Shown: positions 19,156-29,036, numbered from the stretch's first letter. The stretch is DNA of 64,000 nucleotides from Aureimonas sp. SK2 (GCF_029813115.1 NZ_JAPZDS010000006.1:186001-250000), one strand, 5' to 3'. The notes: a model not told the origin generated them from the sequence alone. Made by a program: numbers and translations.

Positions 19156-20571
19156 ATGAGCCAGACCTCCAAGCCCCGCACCCTCTACGACAAGATCTGG
19201 GACGACCACGTCGTCTCGACCGGCGAGGGGGGCGAAAGCCTTCTCTATATCGACCGCCACCTCGTCCACGAGGTGACGAGCCCCCAGGCCTTCGAGGGGC
19301 TGCGGGCGGCCGGCCGCAAGGTCCGCCATCCCTCGCGTACGCTCGCGGTGGTCGACCACAACGTGCCGACCTACGACCGGCGCGGCGGCATCCACAACGA
19401 GGAAAGCCGTATCCAGGTCGAGACGCTCGCCAAGAACGCCGCCGAATTCGGCGTCGAGTATTTCAACGAGGTCGACCAGCGGCAGGGCATCGTCCACATC
19501 ATCGGGCCGGAGCAGGGCTTCACCTTGCCGGGCATGACGATCGTCTGCGGCGACAGCCACACCTCCACCCACGGTGCCTTCGGGGCGCTGGCCCACGGCA
19601 TCGGCACGTCGGAGGTCGAGCACGTGCTCGCCACCCAAACGCTGATCCAGCAGAAGGCCAGGAACATGCTCGTCCAGGTGGACGGGCAGCTTCCGCCGGG
19701 CGTCACCGCCAAGGACATCATCCTCGCCATCATCGGCGAGATCGGCACGGCCGGCGGCACGGGATACGTGATCGAATATGCCGGCGAGGCGATCCGCGCC
19801 CTGTCGATGGAAGGGCGGATGACCATCTGCAACATGAGCATCGAGGGCGGCGCGCGCGCCGGCCTGATCGCGCCGGACGAAACGACCTTCGCCTATATCA
19901 GGGACAAGCCGCGCGCGCCCAAGGGCGAGGCGTTCGACATGGCGGTGGCCTACTGGCGCACGCTCCACACGGACGAGGGCGCCCATTTCGACAAGGTGGT
20001 GCGCCTCGACGCGGCCAACCTGCCGCCGATCGTCTCCTGGGGCTCTTCGCCGGAGGACGTCGTCTCGGTGGCCGGCACGGTGCCGGACCCGGAGGCGATC
20101 GCCGACGAGGCCAAGCGCGAGACCAAGAAGCGCGCGCTCGACTACATGGGCTTGACGCCGGGAACGCCGATGACCGACCTCACGGTCGATCGCGTCTTCA
20201 TCGGCTCCTGCACCAACGGGCGCATCGAGGATTTGCGCGAAGTGGCCAAGGTCGTGGAGGGGCGCAAGGTGGCGGACACCGTCTCGGCGATGATCGTACC
20301 GGGCTCGGGCCTGGTGAAGCTGCAGGCGGAGGCCGAGGGTCTCGACGCGATCTTCAAGGCGGCGGGTTTCGACTGGCGCGAGCCGGGCTGCTCCATGTGT
20401 CTCGGCATGAACGAGGACCGTCTGAAGCCCTACGAGCGCTGCGCCTCCACCTCCAACCGCAATTTCGAGGGCCGCCAGGGCTTCAAGGGGCGCACCCACC
20501 TCGTGTCCCCCGCCATGGCGGCGGCGGCGGCCGTCGCCGGGCGTTTCGTCGATATCCGCGAGTGGAAGTAG
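19156..20571 (+). CDS. leuC: 3-isopropylmalate dehydratase large subunit
   Basis: LeuC with LeuD isomerises 2- to 3-isopropylmalate in leucine synthesis, using a [4Fe-4S] cluster. The 471-residue length is usual. Motifs are VVDHNVPT near the N-terminus, [20 protein letters not shown], the cluster ligands in [13 protein letters not shown] and [11 protein letters not shown], and the C-terminal [23 protein letters not shown] 19156 follows CGCGAAACGCCG with no strong RBS. leuD is not in the window; in Hyphomicrobiales leuC and leuD are often separated. The 267 bp upstream hold no gene I can support. Confidence 0.96.
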   Translation: MSQTSKPRTLYDKIWDDHVVSTGEGGESLLYIDRHLVHEVTSPQAFEGLRAAGRKVRHPSRTLAVVDHNVPTYDRRGGIHNEESRIQVETLAKNAAEFGVEYFNEVDQRQGIVHIIGPEQGFTLPGMTIVCGDSHTSTHGAFGALAHGIGTSEVEHVLATQTLIQQKARNMLVQVDGQLPPGVTAKDIILAIIGEIGTAGGTGYVIEYAGEAIRALSMEGRMTICNMSIEGGARAGLIAPDETTFAYIRDKPRAPKGEAFDMAVAYWRTLHTDEGAHFDKVVRLDAANLPPIVSWGSSPEDVVSVAGTVPDPEAIADEAKRETKKRALDYMGLTPGTPMTDLTVDRVFIGSCTNGRIEDLREVAKVVEGRKVADTVSAMIVPGSGLVKLQAEAEGLDAIFKAAGFDWREPGCSMCLGMNEDRLKPYERCASTSNRNFEGRQGFKGRTHLVSPAMAAAAAVAGRFVDIREWK

Positions 20572-20587
20572 CCGGGCCGGCTCGGCC

Positions 20588-21790
20588 TCAGCGGGTCAGC
20601 ATCCTGATCCGCTGGGGCAGGGCCAGGACGGTCGGCGCGACCACTGAGGCAGCCACCGGCGCGGCGACGACGATGGCGTCGCGCCCTTCGGATTTCGCCT
20701 GATAGAGGAGGGCGTCGGCGCGCGTGACCGCCTCGAAGGGCGGCTCGCCCTCGCCCATTTCCACCACGCCGAAGCTCGAGGTCAGCCGCAGATCTGTGAG
20801 TTGACCCGGCCAACGCACCTCTGCCACGGCAAGGCGCAGCCGTTCCGCCAGACGCCGCGCCGCGACGAGGTCCGCATCCGCGAGGACGATCGCGAACTCC
20901 TCGCCGCCGATGCGCGCGACGCAGCCGCCGCGGCCGGCAAGGCCCGCGCACAGGGCGGCGAAGCCGCACAGGACCGCATCGCCCGCCTCGTGGCCGAAGC
21001 TGTCGTTGATCGACTTGAAATGGTCGAGGTCGGACAGGATCAGCGCCAGCGGCCTGCCTGGACCCGCGCTCCGCCGCATGGCGTCCACCGCCTGCTCCAG
21101 CCCGCGCCGGTTGAGGGCGCCGGTCAGGGCGTCCACGGCCGCGTCCTCGCGAAGCCGCGCGATGACGTCGAAGGTCGTGGTGAGGATCACCGCCGTCGCG
21201 ATTAGTACCCCCGTCGCCGCGCCGTTGAGCTGGAACACGAAGCCCCAGGCCGTTTCGCGCCAGTTGGAGACGGTGAGATCCTCGGGCGGCGCGGCAAGCA
21301 GCAGCGCGTTCTGGAAGCCGAGGCTGATCGCGACGAGCAGGCAGAGGCCGAGGAGGAGTGGTTTCAGCCGGCCCTCGTCGTGTCGCATCTCGACGGCCGA
21401 AAGGAGCATCAGCCCGGCGCAGGCGGTCTGCACCGCCATGACTTCGTGCAGGACCGATCCGTCGAAGAGCAGGAGGCCGCCCGCGGCTCCGGCGCTGCCG
21501 AGCGCCGCGATCGCAACCAGAAGCCACCACCGCGGCCTGCGCCCGGCGCGGGCGGCGAAGGCGGCGTTGGCGAGGGCAAGCGCGATCAGGAACAGCGTGT
21601 CCTCGCCGGCCGGCTTCACCACGCTGCCGGGCGCGGTGGGCAGGACAGTGATCGCGAAGCCGACGGCGGCGACGAGAAAACCGGCGCTCCACCAGAGGAG
21701 GCTGCGATGAAGTCGCGACAGGAGGAGGAAGCAGAAGCCGAAGGCGGCGAACAGGACAGGGACCGACCAGGCAAGGATGTCGGCACGCAT
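20588..21790 (-). CDS. membrane-bound diguanylate cyclase (GGDEF)
   Basis: A 400-residue protein: six or seven hydrophobic segments in residues 1-210, then a GGDEF domain. The catalytic signature is GGEEF at 295-299, preceded by ILSDLDHFKSINDSFGHEAGDAVL, so synthesis of cyclic di-GMP is expected. The RxxD inhibitory site usually found just before GGDEF is not visible (RGGCVARI occupies it), suggesting no I-site product inhibition. No EAL domain follows. It is convergent with leuC with a 16-bp gap; the 202 bp upstream of it contain no supported gene. Confidence 0.9.
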   Translation of the reverse strand: MRADILAWSVPVLFAAFGFCFLLLSRLHRSLLWWSAGFLVAAVGFAITVLPTAPGSVVKPAGEDTLFLIALALANAAFAARAGRRPRWWLLVAIAALGSAGAAGGLLLFDGSVLHEVMAVQTACAGLMLLSAVEMRHDEGRLKPLLLGLCLLVAISLGFQNALLLAAPPEDLTVSNWRETAWGFVFQLNGAATGVLIATAVILTTTFDVIARLREDAAVDALTGALNRRGLEQAVDAMRRSAGPGRPLALILSDLDHFKSINDSFGHEAGDAVLCGFAALCAGLAGRGGCVARIGGEEFAIVLADADLVAARRLAERLRLAVAEVRWPGQLTDLRLTSSFGVVEMGEGEPPFEAVTRADALLYQAKSEGRDAIVVAAPVAASVVAPTVLALPQRIRMLTR

Positions 21791-21992
21791 CGATCGAGTC
21801 CCGCTCCCCAGAGTGACCGTGAGAACGCTGTCTCGTTCCCGGCGATTCCATGCGTGTAAGCTGTATGCTGTCCTTGGTTTCTATCCGGGCTCAGCCAAGC
21901 GGGCAAGCATACGACGTCGAACGAGGGGCGCGCAAACCCGTGGCGACGGGCCGCGACTTGACGCCCGTCCGCTTCCGCCGCAAATCAACGGC

Positions 21993-22463
21993 ATGAGCCT
22001 CAGCGAACGCGTCCCCGATATCGAGATCGGCCTCCTGCGCCTGAAGGACGCGCGCGAGCTCGCGCCCCTCCTGGCGGCCTACAATCAGGCCATGTTCCGC
22101 GGCGCGCCTGGCGCGCCCGACACGTTCTATGCCGAGCAGCTTCTCCAGGACCGGACCGGCGAGATCCTGGGCGCCCGGCTCGACGGCGAGCTCGTCGGCT
22201 TCCTCCAGTTCTACGACCTGCCCGATCTCTGGACGGGCATGCGCGCCGGGCTCGCCGACCACGTGTTCGTGGACCAGCGGCACCGGCGCAAGGGCATCGC
22301 CAAGGCGATGGTCGACCTTCTGGCCGAGGAGGCCGATTCGCGCGGCTGGTCGCGCCTCGTGCTGCATGCGCCGCGCCACGGCGGCTCGGGGCGCCATCTC
22401 TACGAGAAGGTCGCCGAGCCGGCCGACTGGTCGAGCTACGTGCTGCGCTTCCTCGATCGGTAG
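21993..22463 (+). CDS. GNAT-family N-acetyltransferase
   Basis: A 156-residue GNAT protein. Acetyl-CoA motif A is DHVFVDQRHRRKGIAKAMVDLL near residues 88-109, and LYEKVAEPADWSSYVLRF forms the C-terminal part. I start at ATG 21993 (MSLSERVPDIEIGLLRLKDA); the frame is open back to 21777 but that region is non-coding in character and antisense to nothing conserved. The substrate is unknown. It stands alone upstream of the sdh operon and ends 163 bp before sdhC. Confidence 0.85.
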   Translation: MSLSERVPDIEIGLLRLKDARELAPLLAAYNQAMFRGAPGAPDTFYAEQLLQDRTGEILGARLDGELVGFLQFYDLPDLWTGMRAGLADHVFVDQRHRRKGIAKAMVDLLAEEADSRGWSRLVLHAPRHGGSGRHLYEKVAEPADWSSYVLRFLDR

Positions 22464-22524
22464 GCCATCGTCTGCGACAAGACGACATTCAATCGGTTTG
22501 GAAGCGAAAGCGCCCGATCGGCGC

Positions 22525-22553
22525 TTGATTTCGCAGCCGCACAGGTTCTTTAG
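22525..22553 (+). promoter_or_regulatory. candidate promoter for sdhCDA
   Basis: TTGATT at 22525-22530 and CTTTAG at 22548-22553 are 17 bp apart, about 75 bp upstream of sdhC. The match to consensus is moderate. Just upstream a partly paired repeat (GCGAAAGCGCC / GGCGC..TTTCGC, about 22504-22533) overlaps the -35 box and might be an operator. Confidence 0.33.
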
Positions 22554-22626
22554 AAGCAGTCCAGCCGCGTTCGGAGCCTCGCATCCGCGCGCTCCTGCCA
22601 GCCGCGATCGCGTGACGGAGTGATCC

Positions 22627-23016
22627 TTGTCCGACATCAAATCCGCCCGGCCCCTGTCGCCGCATCTCACGGTCTACCGGTTCCGGCCGACCATGGCCAT
22701 GTCGATCCTCCACCGCATCACGGGCGGCGCACTCTACGTGGGCACGGCGCTGGTGGTCTGGTGGCTGATCGCCGCCGCCAGCGGCCCGGAGGCCTTCTCC
22801 TACGCCTCCGCCTTCTTCGGCTCCATCATCGGGCGGCTGATCCTGTTCGGCTACAGCTGGGCGCTCCTGCACCACATGGCGGGCGGCATCCGCCATCTGG
22901 TCTGGGACACGGGCGCCGGCCTCGGCCGCGAGGAATCCACCAAGCTCGCCATCGCCACGCTGGTCGCCTCGCTCGTGGGCACCGTGCTCCTGTGGCTGGT
23001 CGTCGTGATCGTCTGA
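22627..23016 (+). CDS. sdhC: succinate dehydrogenase cytochrome b556 subunit
   Basis: A 129-residue membrane anchor of complex II. It begins with a TTG codon ([19 protein letters not shown]); no ATG or GTG upstream fits. The family signature [12 protein letters not shown] and [14 protein letters not shown], with the quinone-site Ser and heme-proximal residues, is present, and [15 protein letters not shown] carries the heme b His ligand region. Three hydrophobic segments are visible. It is followed after 14 bp by sdhD. Confidence 0.94.
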   Translation: MSDIKSARPLSPHLTVYRFRPTMAMSILHRITGGALYVGTALVVWWLIAAASGPEAFSYASAFFGSIIGRLILFGYSWALLHHMAGGIRHLVWDTGAGLGREESTKLAIATLVASLVGTVLLWLVVVIV

Positions 23017-23030
23017 GGAAGGATTTCGTC

Positions 23031-23408
23031 ATGGATATGAGAACTCCCCTGAAGCGGGTGCGCGGCTACGGCGCGGCGGGCGAAGGCACCGGTCATTTCT
23101 GGATGCAGCGGCTGACCGCCGTCGCCAACCTCTTCCTGATCTCCTTCTTCGTCGTCCTCCTGATCGCGCTGCACGACGAACCCTTCGAGGGCGTGCGCGC
23201 CGCCTTCGCCAACCCGCTGGTCGGCCTCGTCATGGGCCTTGTGGTGATCTCGGTCTGTGTCCACATGCGGCTCGGCATGCAGACGATCATCGAGGACTAC
23301 GTGCACGGCGGCGCGCGGGTGGCCCTCGTGATCCTCAACACCTTCTTCGCGGTGCTCGTCGCCTCGGCGAGCCTCTTCGCGATCGTCAAGATGAGCTTCG
23401 GAGCCTGA
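23031..23408 (+). CDS. sdhD: succinate dehydrogenase hydrophobic membrane anchor subunit
   Basis: A 125-residue second membrane anchor of complex II, beginning [20 protein letters not shown] and continuing [16 protein letters not shown], the typical alphaproteobacterial SdhD start. Three transmembrane segments follow; [19 protein letters not shown] contains the His expected for heme b ligation (HxRxG motif). It lies 14 bp after sdhC with RBS GAGGAAGGA, and 2 bp before sdhA. Confidence 0.94.
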   Translation: MDMRTPLKRVRGYGAAGEGTGHFWMQRLTAVANLFLISFFVVLLIALHDEPFEGVRAAFANPLVGLVMGLVVISVCVHMRLGMQTIIEDYVHGGARVALVILNTFFAVLVASASLFAIVKMSFGA

Positions 23409-23410
23409 CC

Positions 23411-25246
23411 ATGGCGACTGCCCAGCCCCATCGCAGCGCACCTGCCCAGAACGGCAAGGCCTACACGTTCATCGACCACACGTTCGACGTCGTGGTGGTG
23501 GGCGCCGGCGGCGCGGGCCTTCGCGCCACGCTCGGCGCGGCGCAGGCCGGCCTCAAGACCGCCTGCATCACCAAGGTCTTCCCGACCCGCTCGCACACCG
23601 TCGCCGCGCAAGGGGGCGTCGCCGCCTCGCTCGGCAACATGGGCGAGGACAACTGGCGCTGGCACATGTACGACACCGTGAAGGGGTCGGACTGGCTGGG
23701 CGACCAGGACGCGATCGAGTATCTTGTGCGCGAGGCGCCCAAGGCCGTCTACGAGCTCGAGCATTTCGGCGTGCCCTTCTCGCGCACGACCGACGGCAAG
23801 ATCTACCAGCGTCCGTTCGGGGGCATGACCACCGACTTCGGCAACGGCCCGCCGGCCCAGCGCACCTGCGCCGCCGCCGACCGTACCGGCCACGCCATCC
23901 TGCACACGCTCTACGGCCAGTCGCTCCGCTACTCCTCGGAGTTCTTCATCGAGTATTTCGCGATCGACCTGATCATGGACGAGGAGGGCGCCTGCCGCGG
24001 CGTCGTCGCCCTCAACATGGACGATGGCTCGATTCACCGCTTCCGCTCCAAGAAGGTGATCCTGGCGACGGGCGGCTACGGTCGGGCCTACTTCTCGGCC
24101 ACCTCTGCCCATACCTGCACGGGCGACGGCAACGCCATGGTGCTGCGCGCCGGCCTGCCGCTGCAGGACATGGAGTTCGTGCAGTTCCACCCGACCGGCA
24201 TCTACGGGGCGGGCTGCCTGATCACCGAAGGCGCGCGCGGCGAGGGCGGCTACCTGACCAACTCCGAGGGCGAGCGCTTCATGGAGCGCTACGCGCCAAG
24301 CGCCAAGGACCTGGCCTCGCGCGACGTCGTCTCGCGCTCCATGACCATGGAGATCCGCGACGGCCGGGGCGTCGGCAAGAACAAGGACCACATCTTCCTT
24401 CACCTCGACCATCTCGACCCGAAGATCCTGCACGAGCGCCTGCCGGGCATCTCGGAATCGGCGCGCATCTTCGCGGGCGTCGACGTGACCAAGGAGCCGA
24501 TCCCGGTCCTGCCGACCGTCCACTACAACATGGGCGGCATCCCCACGAACTACCACGGCGAGGTGCTGACCAAGCGCGACGGCAACCCGGATTCGGTGGT
24601 GCCCGGGCTGATGGCCGTCGGCGAGGCGGCCTGCGTGTCGGTGCACGGCGCCAACCGCCTCGGCTCCAACTCGCTGATCGACCTCGTGGTGTTCGGCCGC
24701 GCGGCCGGCCTGCGCTGCGCCGATACCGTCTCGGCCGGCGAGAGCCACGCGCCGCTCCCGGCGAACGCCGGCGACAACTCGCTCGCCCGCCTCGACCGCT
24801 TCCGCTACGCCAAGGGCTCGACGGCAACCGCCGAGCTTCGCGACAACATGCAGCGCACGATGCAGTCCAACTGCGCCGTGTTCCGCACGGGCGAGATTCT
24901 CGAGGAAGGCCACGAGAAGATCCACCAGGTCTGGCAGGCGTCGGACGACGTGCGCGTCACCGACCGCTCGCTGATCTGGAACACGGACCTGATCGAGACG
25001 CTGGAATACGACAACCTGATCGCCCAGGCCGTCGTCACGATGGACTCCGCGCTGGCCCGCCAGGAGTCACGCGGCGCCCATGCCCGCGAAGACTTCCCCG
25101 AGCGCGACGACGCCAACTGGATGAAGCACACGCTGAGCTTCTGCGACACGGTCGCCAAGACCGTGACGCTGGAGGACCGCCCGGTCCACACCTACACGAT
25201 GTCGAACGAGATCGAGTACATCCAGCCGAAGAAGCGCGTCTACTGA
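23411..25246 (+). CDS. sdhA: succinate dehydrogenase flavoprotein subunit
   Basis: A 611-residue flavoprotein of complex II that oxidises succinate to fumarate. The FAD-binding [18 protein letters not shown] lies near residues 27-44; His62 in SHTVAAQGG is the expected covalent FAD attachment. Other conserved parts are [31 protein letters not shown] (substrate loop), [19 protein letters not shown], and [15 protein letters not shown]. Length fits the family. It ends 51 bp before a strong terminator at 25298, and sdhB is displaced 2.2 kb downstream. Confidence 0.96.
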   Translation: MATAQPHRSAPAQNGKAYTFIDHTFDVVVVGAGGAGLRATLGAAQAGLKTACITKVFPTRSHTVAAQGGVAASLGNMGEDNWRWHMYDTVKGSDWLGDQDAIEYLVREAPKAVYELEHFGVPFSRTTDGKIYQRPFGGMTTDFGNGPPAQRTCAAADRTGHAILHTLYGQSLRYSSEFFIEYFAIDLIMDEEGACRGVVALNMDDGSIHRFRSKKVILATGGYGRAYFSATSAHTCTGDGNAMVLRAGLPLQDMEFVQFHPTGIYGAGCLITEGARGEGGYLTNSEGERFMERYAPSAKDLASRDVVSRSMTMEIRDGRGVGKNKDHIFLHLDHLDPKILHERLPGISESARIFAGVDVTKEPIPVLPTVHYNMGGIPTNYHGEVLTKRDGNPDSVVPGLMAVGEAACVSVHGANRLGSNSLIDLVVFGRAAGLRCADTVSAGESHAPLPANAGDNSLARLDRFRYAKGSTATAELRDNMQRTMQSNCAVFRTGEILEEGHEKIHQVWQASDDVRVTDRSLIWNTDLIETLEYDNLIAQAVVTMDSALARQESRGAHAREDFPERDDANWMKHTLSFCDTVAKTVTLEDRPVHTYTMSNEIEYIQPKKRVY

Positions 25247-25297
25247 CGAGGCGCCGGTGAAACGACACCGGTAGCCAAGCGACATCGCGACGAAACC

Positions 25298-25345
25298 GGG
25301 CCGGATCAGAAGGGGGCATCGCAACCCTTCCGATCCGGCCCTTTT
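25298..25345 (+). terminator. strong intrinsic terminator after sdhA
   Basis: GGGCCGGATC..GAAGGG (25298-25314) pairs with CCCTTC..GATCCGGCCC (25325-25341) with one A-C mismatch: a 16-bp stem, then TTTTC. It closes sdhCDA. Unusually, the next gene's ATG begins at 25347, directly after the T-tract, so the hairpin also occupies that gene's ribosome-binding region. Confidence 0.8.
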
Positions 25346-25346
25346 C

Positions 25347-26069
25347 ATGTCTATCCACCACGCCCTGACCGCCGCCATTGTCGCCCTTCTGTCCGCGAGC
25401 ATCGTGCCCGCCGCGGCTGCCACCGCCGCGCCCCGCGCCAAGCCGTCCTTCGACTGCCGCAAGGCCTCGGCCTGGGCGGAAGAGGCGATCTGCGCCGATC
25501 CCGTTCTGGCTCGCATCGATCGGCAGATCGCCGAACGCTTTGACCGGTTGATGAAGGGCTTTCCCCGCGGAGCCGCCCGCGATGCGCTGCGGACCGATCA
25601 GGGCGCCTTTCTCACCGCGCGCGACTGGGTCGACGAGAGTGTCGACGGCGATCCGAAGGAATGGCTGCTCGGCTGGATGCTTCAGCGGGCCGAGTTCCTG
25701 AAGCGCGTGAAGACTCGGCAGGATGGGCTCGTCGGAACCTGGGGCAATGCCTGGGGCGAGGTGGAGCTGCGCCCGCGCGAGGGCGGCCGGTATCGTCTGG
25801 TCGGCGGGGTCTCCGAGCCCTTCACGGGCCGATGGACGTGCGAGATCGATCAGGTCAGCGAGCCCGGCGGCACCGTCGTCGCGTTCGCGCCGGAGGACGA
25901 GGAGCGGGTCCCCATCGTCCCCCGGCGCGAGGGCGGCGTCCTGTTCCTCGACGGCTTCTCGTCCGATGGCGAAAATCCCAGCGCCACCTTCTGCGGCAAT
26001 CTCGCAACCGTGGAGCGCGCCTTCTTCCTGGTCGGACCGATCTCGGATGCCGAACCGGAGGATTGGTGA
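25347..26069 (+). CDS. secreted LprI/DUF1311-domain protein
   Basis: A 240-residue exported protein. A signal peptide (about residues 1-24, ending PAAAATA) precedes a DUF1311/LprI-like segment: FDCRKASAWAEEAICADPVLARIDRQIAERF, with the two Cys spaced as in that family (some members inhibit lysozyme). The remaining 130 residues, with GTWGNAWGEVELRPREGGRYRLVGG and a Cys in RWTCEID, form a beta-rich domain I do not recognise. No Shine-Dalgarno site is visible because the sdhA terminator abuts the ATG. It lies between sdhA and sdhB but has no evident link to complex II. Confidence 0.78.
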   Translation: MSIHHALTAAIVALLSASIVPAAAATAAPRAKPSFDCRKASAWAEEAICADPVLARIDRQIAERFDRLMKGFPRGAARDALRTDQGAFLTARDWVDESVDGDPKEWLLGWMLQRAEFLKRVKTRQDGLVGTWGNAWGEVELRPREGGRYRLVGGVSEPFTGRWTCEIDQVSEPGGTVVAFAPEDEERVPIVPRREGGVLFLDGFSSDGENPSATFCGNLATVERAFFLVGPISDAEPEDW

Positions 26070-26156
26070 GCCGGGTTCCAATTCCGCCAGCCTCGACGAG
26101 CCGGGTACCGGCCTGTCCGCTTTCCGACGGCTTGAAGCTTTGCTATCGCCAAAGGC

Positions 26157-27323
26157 ATGATCTCGGACACGCTGCGCGGTTTCGGCCGCTCTTTCCTCCG
26201 CCGCAGCCGCGTCCTGCGCTTCAACGTGAAGCGAGCCGTCGGCCTGACCGACCGGCCGACGCTGGTCGTCTATCCCGGCCGCGTGGCACGGGGACGGCTC
26301 ACGATCCTCGGCCGGGTGCTGGAGGACGAAGGCGTCTTCGACGCCGCGCATTCCAACTCGTCGCTGCGCAATCTCTGGCTGACCTTCAAGCGCTACGAAA
26401 CGGACGAGATCGGCGGCGCGCGCGTCTCCTATTCCGGGCCGGTGGGGGCGGGCGAGGTCCACAGCGATAGCGAGGGCTACTTCGAGATCGCGCTCGACGC
26501 CTCGCGCCTGGAGGAGGGGGCCGCGCCCTGGACGCCTCTGCGCTTCACGCTCCAGACCGCGCGCGGCTACGATTTCGCGCCGGTGGATGCCGAGGGCCGG
26601 GCGCGCGTCGTCTCGTCGCAAGCGCGGTTCGGCGTGATCTCCGACATCGACGACACGATCATCCACACCGGCGCCTTCAAGCTGCTGCGGCACTGGCGCA
26701 TCGTGACCGCCAATTCGCCCGAAGCCCGCACGGCCTTTCCCGGCGTCTCCGAGTTCTATCGGGCGCTATGCGACGGGGCGGCGGGGCCGGAGACCAACCC
26801 TGTCTTCTACGTGTCGTCCAGCCCCTGGAACCTCTCGGACATCTTCGAGCGCTTCATGGCGCTCAAGAACATCCCCGCCGGCCCGATGCTCCTGCGCTCC
26901 CTGTCGAGCGACGCGCTCGGCTGGCTGCTGCGCCGCCACCGGAACCACAAGGACCGGGCGATCGACGACTTGATGGCGGACTATCCCGATCTGCGCTTCG
27001 TGCTGATCGGCGACAGCGGCCAGAAGGACGCGACGGTCTATGCGGCTGCGGTCGAGCGCCATCCCGGCCGTGTCCTCGCCGTCCATATCCACGACGTGCG
27101 GCCGAAGGGAACGGTGTCCGACGAGGTGGAGCGCGAGCTGCGCCGCATCGAGGCGGCCGGGGTGCCGACGACGCTCGGCCGCACGCTGGAGGCGGCCGCC
27201 GCCCATGCGGAGGGCGCCGGGCTGGTCGCTCCGGGCACGCACGCGGCCGTGTTGGCCGAGATCGCCGAGGAGGCCGGCAAGCCCGAGCGCTTCGGGCCGT
27301 TTCCGGTGATCGTGCAGCCGTGA
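26157..27323 (+). CDS. App1-like phosphatidate phosphatase (DUF2183)
   Basis: A 388-residue protein of the App1/DUF2183 family, named after yeast Mg2+-dependent phosphatidate phosphatase App1. The HAD-type DxDxT catalytic motif is SDIDDTI at residues 162-168. Downstream, FYVSSSPWNLSDIFERFM, HKDRAIDDLMADYPDLRFVLIGDSGQKDATVY and VLAVHIHDVR carry the rest of the HAD motifs (III/IV: GDSGQKD). An N-terminal beta-rich half covers residues 30-150. It probably dephosphorylates a lipid phosphate at the membrane. It lies between the LprI-like gene and sdhB on the same strand. Confidence 0.85.
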   Translation: MISDTLRGFGRSFLRRSRVLRFNVKRAVGLTDRPTLVVYPGRVARGRLTILGRVLEDEGVFDAAHSNSSLRNLWLTFKRYETDEIGGARVSYSGPVGAGEVHSDSEGYFEIALDASRLEEGAAPWTPLRFTLQTARGYDFAPVDAEGRARVVSSQARFGVISDIDDTIIHTGAFKLLRHWRIVTANSPEARTAFPGVSEFYRALCDGAAGPETNPVFYVSSSPWNLSDIFERFMALKNIPAGPMLLRSLSSDALGWLLRRHRNHKDRAIDDLMADYPDLRFVLIGDSGQKDATVYAAAVERHPGRVLAVHIHDVRPKGTVSDEVERELRRIEAAGVPTTLGRTLEAAAAHAEGAGLVAPGTHAAVLAEIAEEAGKPERFGPFPVIVQP

Positions 27324-27467
27324 GCAGGCGTCCGGTTCAGCCTTCGGAAGGGCTCGCGAACATACAAACGGTTTAACCCGCGGGGCGACACCTTGGCGTG
27401 TTGCACTGCCCGCGCATTCGTGTTTAGCCCCATTCTAAAGACGCGCATCCCTGTTCAGGACCCGGCC

Positions 27468-28247
27468 ATGGTCGAGCTTTCGCTTCCCAAGAATTCCGTC
27501 GTGCAGAAGGGCAAGGTCTGGCCGAAGCCGGCCGGCGCCAAGAACGTGCGCGAGTTCGGCATCTATCGCTGGTCGCCGGACGACGGCCAGAACCCGCGGG
27601 TCGACACGTTCTACGTCGACACCGACGACTGCGGCCCGATGGTCCTCGACGCCCTGCTCTGGATCAAGAACAAGGTCGACGCGACCCTGACGCTGCGCCG
27701 CTCCTGCCGCGAAGGCATCTGCGGCTCCTGCGCGATGAACATCGACGGCTCCAACACGCTCGCGTGCACCAAGGGCATGGACGAGGTGAAGGGCGCGGTG
27801 AAGGTCTATCCGCTGCCGCACATGCCGGTGATCAAGGACCTCGTCCCCGACCTCACCGTGCCTTACGCGCAGCTCCGCTCGATCGAGCCCTGGCTGAAGA
27901 CAGAGACGCCCGAGCCCGAGAAGGAGTGGCGGCAGAGCCATTCCGACCGCGAGAAGCTGGACGGGCTCTACGAGTGCATTCTCTGCTTCTGCTGCCAGAC
28001 CTCGTGCCCGAGCTACTGGTGGAACGGCGACCGCTATCTCGGCCCTGCCGTGCTGCTCCAGGCCTATCGCTGGCTGATCGACTCGCGCGACGAGGCGACC
28101 GGCGAGCGTCTCGACCAGCTCGAGGACCCGTTCCGCCTGTATCGCTGCCACACGATCATGAACTGCACGCAGGCCTGCCCCAAGGGTCTCAACCCGGCCA
28201 AGGCCATCGCCGAGATCAAGAAAATGATGGTGGAACGCCGCGTCTGA
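27468..28247 (+). CDS. sdhB: succinate dehydrogenase iron-sulfur subunit
   Basis: A 259-residue iron-sulfur subunit of complex II. The [2Fe-2S] ligands are in [22 protein letters not shown], and the [4Fe-4S] and [3Fe-4S] ligands in [15 protein letters not shown] and [18 protein letters not shown] start at ATG 27468 ([19 protein letters not shown]), the usual alphaproteobacterial start; the frame is open to 27393. It is on the same strand as sdhCDA but separated from sdhA by a terminator and two genes, so it must have its own promoter or be co-transcribed with the App1-like gene. Confidence 0.95.
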   Translation: MVELSLPKNSVVQKGKVWPKPAGAKNVREFGIYRWSPDDGQNPRVDTFYVDTDDCGPMVLDALLWIKNKVDATLTLRRSCREGICGSCAMNIDGSNTLACTKGMDEVKGAVKVYPLPHMPVIKDLVPDLTVPYAQLRSIEPWLKTETPEPEKEWRQSHSDREKLDGLYECILCFCCQTSCPSYWWNGDRYLGPAVLLQAYRWLIDSRDEATGERLDQLEDPFRLYRCHTIMNCTQACPKGLNPAKAIAEIKKMMVERRV

Positions 28248-28317
28248 CGACGGGGCCTTGCATCCGCCGGGTTCGGCGCGCCGTATCTCGGGCGCCGACC
28301 CTTCGCGGAGCTTTTCC

Positions 28318-28941
28318 ATGACGCGTTCTTCCTTTCTGCGGCCGGGCGTCCTCGCGCTCGGCCTTTTCGCAGCCCTCACGCCGCTCGCCGCCCAGGCCGA
28401 CGAGGCGATTCTCGCGGGTGGCTGCTTCTGGTCCATGGAGACCGATCTCGACCGCGTGCCCGGGGTGACAGAGACCATTTCCGGCTACACCGGCGGTCAT
28501 CTCAAGAACCCGACCTATCAGGACGTCATCACCGAGACGACGGGTCACTACGAGGCTGTCAAGGTCACCTACGACCCGGCCAAGATCTCCTACGATCAGC
28601 TTCTTCAGGCCTACTGGCATTCGATCGACCCGACGGACGCGGGCGGCCAGTTCTGCGACCGGGGCGATTCCTACCGGACGGCGGTGTTCGCGATGAACGA
28701 CGCGCAACGCAAGGCGGCGGACGCGAGCAAGTCCGCCGTGCAGAAGGAACTGGGACGGACGGTCGCCACCGCCGTGCTGCCGGCCGCGCAATTCTACCCG
28801 GCTGAGGACTACCACCAGGACTACGCGCAGAAAAACCCCGGCCACTACAAGCGCTACCGCATCGGCTGCGGCCGCGATGCGGCTGTGAAGGCCGTCTGGG
28901 GCGACAAGGCGCAGGCCGAAATGACCGGCAAGCTCGGCTGA
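28318..28941 (+). CDS. msrA: peptide-methionine (S)-S-oxide reductase, exported
   Basis: MsrA reduces methionine-S-sulfoxide. The catalytic GCFWSMET motif has Cys36 after a signal peptide (residues 1-27, ending AQA). Downstream GYTGGHLKNPTYQDV, TGHYEAVKVTYDP, YWHSIDPTDAGGQFCDRGDSYRTAVF and QFYPAEDYHQDY match the family. Mature length is about 180 residues. The cleavable signal peptide implies periplasmic action, which is less common than cytosolic MsrA. It is followed by dps, another oxidative stress gene, after 95 bp. Confidence 0.93.
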   Translation: MTRSSFLRPGVLALGLFAALTPLAAQADEAILAGGCFWSMETDLDRVPGVTETISGYTGGHLKNPTYQDVITETTGHYEAVKVTYDPAKISYDQLLQAYWHSIDPTDAGGQFCDRGDSYRTAVFAMNDAQRKAADASKSAVQKELGRTVATAVLPAAQFYPAEDYHQDYAQKNPGHYKRYRIGCGRDAAVKAVWGDKAQAEMTGKLG

Positions 28942-29036
28942 GGGGAACCGAAGCGTCCCTTGAGCGTAATGGAACCGAAGCGACCGGCGCGGTAGGCAAC
29001 GCGCCGGCTTTTGTTTGCGGTTTCAGGAGCTTTTCG

